Below, one piece after another: positions 58,783 to 64,000 of a DNA stretch of 64,000 bases. A model generated the notes under the pieces. It was given only the letters and a program-made list of their open reading frames with translations, ran no database searches and had not been told where the DNA came from. Made by a program: the position numbers and the translations under genes. Location of the stretch: NCBI RefSeq assembly GCF_017980685.1, contig NZ_JACXXO010000002.1, positions 124,001 through 188,000 of the forward strand, written 5' to 3'. Origin of the DNA: Pseudomonas iridis. Lineage in GTDB: Bacteria; Pseudomonadota; Gammaproteobacteria; Pseudomonadales; Pseudomonadaceae. Each line of letters begins with the position of its first letter. The first letter of the stretch is position 1.

Positions 58783-59729
58783 AACGCCAATTCCCTGAAC
58801 TGACCGGTGGCTACCACCTGCCGCGCTTTGCCCGCGTGGTGGGGGTCGCTGACGCGCCCGCCGGCGCCTCCATTTGCGACGACTTTCGGCCACGCTACGC
58901 GGTCGATATTGAAGTACTCGGCCCGGACGGTGAACCGGATCCGGCACTACCCCTGCTGTCCGGCGTGCCGTTGCCGCTGCCCTCGGGCGGCGATGAGATG
59001 GGCATGTTTGCCTTTCCCCATGAAGGCACCCAGGTGGTGGTGTGCTTCGCCTATGGCCTGCCGCACAAGCCCTATATCCAGACGATCCTGCCGCACGGCC
59101 TGAGCCTGCCCAAGGTGCCAAAGGGTGACCAGGTGTGGCAACACAGTGATGCGGTGCAGCAACGCGCCGATGCGGAGGGTAACTGGCTACGGCAGACCGA
59201 TGGCAAGATCCGCGACCACTCGCTGGAGCGCGAAGTGGAAGCCCTGGGCAACCGCGAGCAGTATCAGAGCCATGACCAGGACGTGGAACACCATTCGACC
59301 GAGAAGGTGGGTGGGATCAAGCGGATCGACGCCCTGGGCGCGCTCAAGCTTCTTTCAGGCGGTACCGCCTCACTGGCATCAGTGGACGACATGCACCAGG
59401 CGACCGGGCGGGATTACAACCTGGTGGTGAGCAGGAAGCACAACGCCTCCGTGGGCGGCGATATGCAGGAAAAAATCAAGGGCGTGCGCAAAAGTGTTAC
59501 CGACATCAGCCAGCGGCTGCAGGCGCCCAAGACTTGGATAGGATCGGAAGGGATCAACGTGTTGCGAGTGCTGGGGGATTTGCTCGACCTGGTGCAGCAG
59601 ATGAACACCCAGATTGCAGCCCACGGACACCCTCAGCTTGGCGCACCGCCAACCAATGCGGCCGCGTTCACTGCAGACGCTGCCAAGGCTGCGCTGCTGT
59701 CTGCAGCGCTGGGGTCAGTCACGCTTTAA
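58755..59729 (+). CDS. Baseplate spike protein, gpV/VgrG-like
   Basis: A 324-aa spike. The OB-fold is in residues about 1-110 (RFARVVGVADAPAGASICDDFRPRYAVDIEVLGPDGEPD; MGMFAFPHEGTQVVVCFAYGLPHKPYIQTILPHG), and a repetitive helical/beta part follows. It is the membrane-piercing tip of the tail. It overlaps the hub gene by 28 bases and is the last gene of the late operon, followed by a terminator. Confidence 0.82.
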   Translation: MDDAIKRSVERQFPELTGGYHLPRFARVVGVADAPAGASICDDFRPRYAVDIEVLGPDGEPDPALPLLSGVPLPLPSGGDEMGMFAFPHEGTQVVVCFAYGLPHKPYIQTILPHGLSLPKVPKGDQVWQHSDAVQQRADAEGNWLRQTDGKIRDHSLEREVEALGNREQYQSHDQDVEHHSTEKVGGIKRIDALGALKLLSGGTASLASVDDMHQATGRDYNLVVSRKHNASVGGDMQEKIKGVRKSVTDISQRLQAPKTWIGSEGINVLRVLGDLLDLVQQMNTQIAAHGHPQLGAPPTNAAAFTADAAKAALLSAALGSVTL

Positions 59730-59832
59730 GGCTTCGCTCCGTTGCGTTGCCCATGCGCGAAACATAAACTGATGGACGTTGAAGCGTCCTGTGAGGATTA
59801 CAGGTTCGGTTATTAACCGAGCTTGTGAGATA

Positions 59833-59863
59833 AAAAACCGCCCTACTAAGGCGGTTTTTTTTC
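59833..59863 (+). terminator. Late operon terminator
   Basis: The hairpin AAAACCGCC-CTACTAA-GGCGGTTTT with an eight-T tail ends the late tail operon and also separates it from the minus-strand zinc-ribbon gene. Confidence 0.9.
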
Positions 59864-59876
59864 GGTCGCTGAATCT

Positions 59877-60101
59877 CTAGTGTAGAGCTGTGGGCACTGT
59901 TGGCTCGTAGTCGCCGATCCGCTGGAGCACACCATTCTCGTCCACTTTGTATTTACCACCTGGTGCGCTGAGCTGTCCCCCACATTTCGGACAGGGTGTT
60001 CCATGATTAATCGCACCGGTGTTCAGTGTCAGATTCCCAGGATAGGTGGATGTCGCTTCGATTCCACATCCGTCACATGTAAGTTTCAGTTTTGCAACCA
60101 T
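59877..60101 (-). CDS. Small zinc-ribbon protein
   Basis: A 74-aa protein with two CxxC pairs (LTCDGCGIE and TPCPKCGGQ) spaced like a rubredoxin-type zinc ribbon, then a hydrophilic tail. An AAGGAA site lies eight bases before the ATG. It is a single-gene unit at the right end of the prophage, where P2-like phages often carry moron genes. No function was recognised. Confidence 0.7.
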   Translation of the reverse strand: MVAKLKLTCDGCGIEATSTYPGNLTLNTGAINHGTPCPKCGGQLSAPGGKYKVDENGVLQRIGDYEPTVPTALH

Positions 60102-60214
60102 CGGTAATTCCTTCCGTTAGAGGCGTCTATGGCCTCGAATTATGTCATATGGCCAGCAAGGTGCGCGCCACTGAGAAGTTAATCACGCTCGGAGCCCCTT
60201 ACCGCAAAACGCAA

Positions 60215-60238
60215 AAAGCCCGCAATTAAGCGGGCTTT
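60215..60238. terminator. Bidirectional terminator in the prophage right end
   Basis: The stem AAAGCCCGC/GCGGGCTTT with loop AATTAA and T-rich flanks on both strands lies between the zinc-ribbon gene and the 77-aa gene. A further dyad CATACC (60278-60283)/GGTATG (60295-60300) lies in the same 297-bp gap, which has no gene. Confidence 0.75.
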
Positions 60239-60397
60239 CTCTTTGATCTTTTAAGTCTAGTATCGTCACCCTCTAATCATACCCGATACTTTTTGGTATG
60301 GGAATTTATACCGGGCGGTCGCAGCGTTTTTGTGGCTGTTCGGATAATCGTGTGCAATTCAGATACGCCACCCTCAATCCCTTCGAGTGCGCCGCAG

Positions 60398-60631
60398 TCA
60401 TTGCGGCAGTTCCAGTATTACCTCAACGGCGTATGCCAATGCCCCGTCAGCCTGTTCTAGCAGGTCGCTGAGGTCATCACGATTGATCACGTCCGATCGG
60501 TGCAGGGCGTTAGCCATCCTGAGCAGCACTTTGTGCTGAGCGCCAGGGTTTGCAAGCAGTGCGATGTTGTCGTTCAGCAAGACCGTCCATGTGGCGATCG
60601 CAGCGGTTCGTTCGATGGTTGCGATGTCCAT
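60398..60631 (-). CDS. 77-aa SOS-controlled prophage protein (candidate antirepressor)
   Basis: A 77-aa, acidic, all-helical protein without any recognised domain. The ATG at 60631 has a GAGG-type ribosome site. The outstanding feature is the near-ideal LexA box 28 bases upstream, overlapping the place of its promoter. In phage 186 the LexA-controlled gene near the att end is tum, which encodes the antirepressor used for prophage induction; this gene has the same place and control, and the phage repressor lacks its own cleavage domain. DinI-like or Kil-like functions are alternatives. Confidence 0.75.
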   Translation of the reverse strand: MDIATIERTAAIATWTVLLNDNIALLANPGAQHKVLLRMANALHRSDVINRDDLSDLLEQADGALAYAVEVILELPQ

Positions 60632-60658
60632 AGGCTCGGCCTCATTCCATCTTTAAAA

Positions 60659-60680
60659 ATACTGTACGGATGCACAGTAT
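60659..60680 (-). promoter_or_regulatory. LexA (SOS) box
   Basis: The core TACTGT-N8-ACAGTA is perfectly symmetric and extends by one further A/T pair on each side. It matches the consensus CTGT-N8-ACAG fully. It sits immediately upstream of the 77-aa gene and over its likely -10/-35 region. Confidence 0.9.
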
Positions 60681-60740
60681 AACCACAGAGGGATATTTCT
60701 CCACGGGCGGGCGATGAAATGTGGTTTTGAGCGATGAGAT

Positions 60741-61082
60741 TCATTCGCAAGAAAATATCCGCCAGAATAAAAAAACTTCGGAAAAAGCACTTATCCCCCT
60801 CCCGCCGACGGGCTTTGCGTGATTTTTTTGTGCAATTCGCCGGGTAGTGCAAACCCGGCTGCAGCCCGCGCCGCCCGTGGGCCTCTGCAGGTGATTGGCC
60901 TTTTCATTTTGTGAAAGGTTTTGCGAGGAAATGAAGCGCGGTTGCACAGCGGCACACCGACCAGGTGAAAACGGCCAAAGGCTGACACCCCCGGATTCAT
61001 TGGGCGAAAAATACGAAAACGGGTGTTTCGGTGCATTTTCAAAATCGTGATCGATCAGAAAGTACCGGTGTAATGCAATCAA
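60741..61082 (-). CDS. Ash/Icd-like ORF in the RNA immunity region
   Basis: A 113-codon frame beginning at TTG 61082. Its sequence (NAPKHPFSYFSPNESGGVSLWPFSPGRC..., PTGGAGCSRVCTTRRIAQ, HAKPVGGRGIS) strongly recalls the Ash (P4)/Icd-like (P1) family of small proteins, whose mRNAs are controlled by CI/C4 antisense RNAs. The direct repeat copy at 60987-61004 lies inside its 5' part, as in those systems. A second frame (60791-61042, MKMHRNTRF...) covers the same DNA, so the translated frame is uncertain, and it may be a decayed gene. Confidence 0.45.
   Translation of the reverse strand: MIALHRYFLIDHDFENAPKHPFSYFSPNESGGVSLWPFSPGRCAAVQPRFISSQNLSQNEKANHLQRPTGGAGCSRVCTTRRIAQKNHAKPVGGRGISAFSEVFLFWRIFSCE
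60987..61004 (-). repeat. Immunity repeat, downstream copy (seqC-like)
   Basis: An 18-bp perfect copy of the word found at 61379-61396. Read on the minus strand it is CCCAATGAATCCGGGGGT. It lies within the early part of the Ash/Icd-like ORF. Confidence 0.75.
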
Positions 61083-61140
61083 TCCGGGCAGGACGCTACG
61101 CGGTGTGCATCAGGCCAGCCGTGGCCTGCAGCCGATATTT
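61040..61140 (-). ncRNA. Candidate CI/C4-type immunity RNA
   Basis: The minus-strand transcript of this stretch contains CCCGGATTGATTG (61088-61076), complementary in 12 of 13 positions to both 18-bp repeats that flank it. It can place that segment in a loop closed by ATGCA/TGCAT, next to a small CGC-GTA-GCG hairpin. A palindrome TGATCGATCA (61048-61057) is nearby, and the 12-bp word at 61120-61131 is complementary to 61297-61308. This is the A-B-C layout of P4 CI RNA. Exact ends are unknown. Confidence 0.5.
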
Positions 61141-61261
61141 GGGGTGAAACCAGTTTTCACGGGGCTGCACATGCGCTGCTGCATTCGCTCGCCATTTTGG
61201 AGGCGTTAAAAACAGGGTTTTGATGAGATTTGTTCTCAGAGCGAGGGGGGTAATTCTGAAA

Positions 61262-61540
61262 ACAGCGATATTGGCTATACGACCCATCGAGGTGCACTGC
61301 AGGCCACGATTTCCGTGGCTTTCCGGTATTACATGGCGAAGTAATATCAAGCGATATGAAACGTAATATTTTCCTCAAACCCCCGGATTCATTGGGTTTT
61401 AAAGAATGTAAATATAGCTATTTAGAAAGGTAACAATATCGCCAATGTATCGCTTCGATATCGCCTTTTCCGGAATCGTTGAAAGCCACGGCCTGCAAGG
61501 GTTGCAGACATTTTTCGGCAGGCATATTACAGATATCGCT
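61262..61540. repeat. Iteron-like ATATCGC cluster
   Basis: ATATCGC occurs at 61436-61442, 61458-61464 and 61533-61539, and as GCGATAT at 61265-61271 and 61351-61357, with a near copy at 61447-61453. GTAATAT/ATATTAC words are interspersed. It may be the control region of the immunity transcript or part of a replication origin. No gene is supported in 61083-61771 apart from these signals. Confidence 0.5.
61379..61396 (-). repeat. Immunity repeat, upstream copy (seqA-like)
   Basis: An 18-bp perfect direct repeat of 60987-61004, 392 bases away. It also lies within a short AAACCC/GGGTTT inverted pair (61377-61399). On the minus strand it would be transcribed before the candidate immunity RNA. Confidence 0.75.
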
Positions 61541-61704
61541 ATTTTTTCAGGCCCCCACGGATTTTAGGATTGGCTCCTAGGAGGGGGTGGGTGCGCGACC
61601 TGCGGCTGTTGCTGTCCTGCTCTGTTAAGCGCACTTCAGCGTTGTATAGCCGACGCCCGTAGAACAGGTCCTGGCGGACCTCAATCAGAGGCGCCCAACC
61701 CGCT

Positions 61705-61728
61705 TTGTTACGTGGCTTGTTACGTGTA
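61705..61728 (+). other. Right arm-type integrase sites (tandem)
   Basis: Two directly abutting 12-bp words, TTGTTACGTGGC (61705-61716) and TTGTTACGTGTA (61717-61728), match the two words at the left prophage end. They lie 44 bases inside the core repeat. Confidence 0.65.
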
Positions 61729-61732
61729 GCGG

Positions 61733-61765
61733 AAAAAACAAAGGCCTGCATCGCTGCAAGCCTTT
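61733..61765 (-). terminator. Phage-supplied terminator of tRNA-Thr
   Basis: On the minus strand the stem AAGGCTTGCA/TGCAGGCCTT followed by T-rich sequence stands right behind the tRNA 3' end. It has the same place as the displaced host terminator at 30164-30192 but another sequence, so the phage attP arm brings a substitute. Confidence 0.75.
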
Positions 61766-61771
61766 GATTTA

Positions 61772-61849
<78 letters not shown>

Positions 61850-61861
61850 GTGTGGGCGACG

Positions 61862-61889
61862 ATTATAGCGATTGGGTTAAATCTGTAAA
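61862..61889 (-). promoter_or_regulatory. tRNA-Thr promoter
   Basis: On the minus strand TTTACA (61889-61884), a 16-bp spacer and a perfect TATAAT (61867-61862) lie just before the tRNA, followed by a GC-rich discriminator (CGTCGCCC), the mark of stringently controlled stable-RNA promoters. Confidence 0.8.
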
Positions 61890-62266
61890 CCCCTGAATTC
61901 AGACTATTTTTACGTCGGTGCAGGATCAAGCTCAACGAAGGCGAAATCTCTGGGTTTTCACCCTTGAAAACAGGCACTTTCAAGGTTTGTATTGCTCGCC
62001 TGAGACGGGGACTTTTTCTGCAGATCTGCCTCGTATTAGGTGATTTATGCCGTTTTGAATGGAAGCTTATGCACAACTGAGCGGTATGCCCGCGCTCAAG
62101 TGCGAGTATTTGTGGACGCGTTCTCATTTTGTTCGCAAATCCCTGTTTTACTGGTTTTTTATTCATGTGAACAAAAAATGACCAGCAGTGTTAAGGCTTC
62201 GAAACAGCCGTGGATATTGGATCCACAAAAATTTCATCAACAGAGTTATCCACAGGCTGGAGTGTT
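61890..62266. other. Intergenic region with DnaA-box-like words
   Basis: About 380 bases without a supported gene; an open minus-strand frame here has no protein-like features. It is AT-rich. TTATGCACA (62067-62075) and the perfect DnaA box TTATCCACA (62246-62254) occur here, and a third box lies in the methyltransferase gene (62495-62503). Confidence 0.6.
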
Positions 62267-63502
62267 TTAAGCACGTTCGGCGAGCAGCAGGAGATTGCGC
62301 GGTGTGAGTGGCGCATCGCAGAAGGTTCCAAGGCGCACGATGTATCCCTGTTCAGCGAGGAAAAGTGCTCGATCCAGATTCAGCCAAAGCTCCAATGGTC
62401 GTCGGAATAATCCGCGAAGTAATTCCAGGTTGCGAACTTCGGCTAACCGCTGCCAACCGGCCGCCTCCAACGCTGGCCAATCCTGCGGATCGATTGTGGA
62501 TAACTCTTTGAGCGCTGCCAGATCGCGGCAGTAATCGGCGAAGGGTTTTTCCAGCCAGGCGCTGGGTAGCGAAGGGGTTGGCAGGTATTGGTCGATCCCG
62601 TTCAGTTGCCGTTGCAGCAAGTCAAAGGCAAGGCGTCTTGCCATGGAGGTGTCGCGTTGGCGTCGGACTCTGGCTCCGGCGGTGACGGTTTCGCTCATCG
62701 GCAGCGCCAGATCTTCTAGCGAGAGCCGTAGGAGCGATCCCGAGGCGGCCAAGGATAACGCCTGGTATTCCGTGCGATTGATCCGGTTGTAGCAGCACGG
62801 GGCGATTGCCATTTGTCGGCAACCGGCGGCGCTGGCCAATTGCATCAGTCGCACATGCAGATCGCCGCAGGCGTGGAGGGCAACCGGAGTGTGACGTGCG
62901 TTCAATACGGCTGAAGCATCTGCCGCCAGAACATTCTGTTCAACATGCTGCGCGTTTAATTGATGACGCTGGCTCAGCGCCTGACCACTGGCAACCAGTG
63001 CCGGATCGTATTCAACGCACGTCAGTTGTTGCCCGGTGCTCAGCAGGCGCCGCCCCAAGTGTCCCTTGCCGGAGCACCAGTCCAGCCAATGCGTCGGTTG
63101 CGATGCGAAGGACAGTCGACTGCCGAACGCCTCGATCTGCTGCCATTTACGCCCCGGTACATCCACATTCAAGCGCTGGCTTGCAGCTTCCAGCGCATGC
63201 CCGGGCAACTCTCCGACCGCGCTCAATTCAGCCGACAACGCCGCCAATGAAGCGAACGGCTCCGGCGCATCGGCAAGATTGGCAGGGTGGTTGTGCGCAT
63301 TTTCCGCATCTTGCAGCGACCGCCCGCGTAGCCATGAGGCCAGCTCCGGGTAGGCCGCTTCCCAGGGAAGTTGCAAATGTGTGAACGGTCGAGGTTTCCA
63401 TAACGCCTGATGCGCTGTCAGAAAAGTATCCAGTGCCGTGAAGCGGGCGAGTAAGTCCTCGCCCGTCAGCACGTGGGAAGTTTCAGCGCCCTTGGCAGGC
63501 AT
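62267..63502 (-). CDS. SAM-dependent methyltransferase
   Basis: A 411-aa protein with a class I methyltransferase core. The SAM-binding motif is WLDWCSGKGHLGRRLL (about 160), followed by TCVEYDPALV and the catalytic-type stretch AIAPCCYNRINR. It resembles the Methyltransf_32-type families acting on small molecules or RNA; the target is unknown. The start overlaps the permease stop by 20 bases, so it is cotranscribed with the amino-acid transporter genes. Confidence 0.85.
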   Translation of the reverse strand: MPAKGAETSHVLTGEDLLARFTALDTFLTAHQALWKPRPFTHLQLPWEAAYPELASWLRGRSLQDAENAHNHPANLADAPEPFASLAALSAELSAVGELPGHALEAASQRLNVDVPGRKWQQIEAFGSRLSFASQPTHWLDWCSGKGHLGRRLLSTGQQLTCVEYDPALVASGQALSQRHQLNAQHVEQNVLAADASAVLNARHTPVALHACGDLHVRLMQLASAAGCRQMAIAPCCYNRINRTEYQALSLAASGSLLRLSLEDLALPMSETVTAGARVRRQRDTSMARRLAFDLLQRQLNGIDQYLPTPSLPSAWLEKPFADYCRDLAALKELSTIDPQDWPALEAAGWQRLAEVRNLELLRGLFRRPLELWLNLDRALFLAEQGYIVRLGTFCDAPLTPRNLLLLAERA

Positions 63503-64000
63503 CGACGCGCAGCCAGCGCTCCAGCAGCTTGAAGCCGCGCACCAGCACGTAAGCCATTACCAGATAGAACACGCCAGCGGCGAAGAAGATTTCCACAGGC
63601 AGATAGGTGCGGGCAATGATCGTGCGGGCCATGCCGGTCAGTTCCAGCAGGGTGACGGTGCTGGCCAAGGCGCTGGCCTTGAGCATCAATATCACTTCGT
63701 TGCTGTACGCCGGCAGGCCGATGCGCGCTGCACGCGGCAGGATGATGTAGAACATCGCTTTGGGCTTGGACATGCCCAGTGCACGCGCCGCTTCGATCTC
63801 ACCCGGAGGGATCGCCTGAATCGCGCCGCGCAGGATCTCGGCGATGTACGCCGCGGTGTGCAGGGTCATGGTTACCGTTGCGCACCAGAACGGATCGCGC
63901 AGGTACGGCCACATTGGGCTGTTACGCACAGCATCGAACTGCGCCAGGCCGTAATAGACCAGGAACAGCTGAACAAGCAACGGTGTGCCGCGGAAAAAGA
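63483..64000 (-). CDS. Polar amino-acid ABC transporter permease, C-terminal part
   Basis: The gene runs off the window; 172 codons are present. FFRGTPLLVQLFLVYYG at the edge and the EAA loop (EIEAARALGMSKPKAMFYIILPRAARIGLPAYSNEVILMLKASAL) are typical of HisM/ArtM/GltK-type permeases for basic or polar amino acids. Four to five TM segments remain. The N-terminus, the partner permease and the ATPase are outside the window. Confidence 0.9.
   Translation of the reverse strand, partial: FFRGTPLLVQLFLVYYGLAQFDAVRNSPMWPYLRDPFWCATVTMTLHTAAYIAEILRGAIQAIPPGEIEAARALGMSKPKAMFYIILPRAARIGLPAYSNEVILMLKASALASTVTLLELTGMARTIIARTYLPVEIFFAAGVFYLVMAYVLVRGFKLLERWLRVDACQGR

Noticed and set aside
61096..61350. Overlapping minus-strand frames of 84 and 73 codons in the immunity region
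   Set aside because: They cover the complementary repeats and hairpins, lack ribosome sites and read in two frames at once; structured RNA is a better explanation, although a relation to small Icd-like proteins cannot be fully excluded.
61539..61751. A 70-codon minus-strand frame next to attR
   Set aside because: It spans the integrase arm sites and the T-tail of the terminator, with basic, low-information sequence; probably not translated.
60200..61770. CRISPR array or retron-like msr-msd in the gene-poor prophage end
   Set aside because: The repeats are too few and irregularly spaced for CRISPR, and no cas or reverse transcriptase gene is present in the window.

Overview
The window is a piece of a Pseudomonas chromosome, most likely of the P. 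fluorescens group. Three things point there. The gene order 3-hydroxyacyl-CoA dehydrogenase, thioesterase, formate-dehydrogenase-like oxidoreductase with fdhD, LysR, LysM/BON protein, yrfG, nudE, cysQ, dctD/dctB, rmlC and aguB/aguA resembles, from memory, one arm of the P. aeruginosa chromosome. REP palindromes with the core GCGAGCAGGCTCGC recur between the genes. The coding sequence is GC-rich and there is an OprD-type porin. The whole window falls into host chromosome (1-30197), one integrated temperate phage (30198 to about 61818) and host chromosome again (tRNA-Thr to 64000).

Left host part: the end of recQ; an acyl-CoA dehydrogenase and a hot-dog thioesterase; a glycine-zipper surface protein; the fdhF-like/fdhD pair with a LysR regulator; a Kbp-like LysM/BON protein; the nucleotide-housekeeping set yrfG, nudE, cysQ; the DctB/DctD two-component system; a lone rmlC; a kinase-aminotransferase fusion followed by aguB-aguA (agmatine to putrescine); a TonB-dependent receptor broken by one amber codon; a DsbA-like protein; an OprD porin; a 2OG-Fe dioxygenase/GNAT/AzlC/AzlD operon with a convergent LysR gene, which looks like an amino-acid modification and export unit; and a Xre-RES toxin-antitoxin pair that ends just outside the prophage.

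Prophage (about 31.6 kb): it lies between two 47-bp perfect repeats of the 3' part of tRNA-Thr(TGT). It carries an integrase and a DUF4224 excisionase-like gene, a primase-helicase, a Cro-like/XRE repressor switch, an Ogr-type late activator, a P2-type head module (Q, P, O, N, M, L) and R/S. It also has a contractile tail of the HP1/kappa kind (DUF2586 sheath, DUF2597 tube, DUF2590), an intercalated lysis cassette (holin, SAR endolysin, Rz with nested Rz1), a tail-assembly chaperone with an A AAA AAG frameshift site, and a tail fibre ending in six Kelch repeats. No inactivating mutation was seen in the structural genes, so it may be functional.

The most unusual part is the right end of the prophage (60.4-61.6 kb). 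It has almost no conventional genes, but it shows an A-B-C arrangement of direct and complementary repeats, an Ash/Icd-like reading frame, an iteron-like cluster of ATATCGC words, and a near-ideal LexA box in front of a 77-aa gene. I read it as a P4-CI/P1-C4 type RNA immunity locus next to an SOS-controlled induction gene, in a phage whose protein repressor has no self-cleavage domain.

Right host part: the intact tRNA-Thr with a consensus promoter, an intergenic stretch with DnaA-box-like words, a SAM methyltransferase and the end of a polar amino-acid ABC permease gene.
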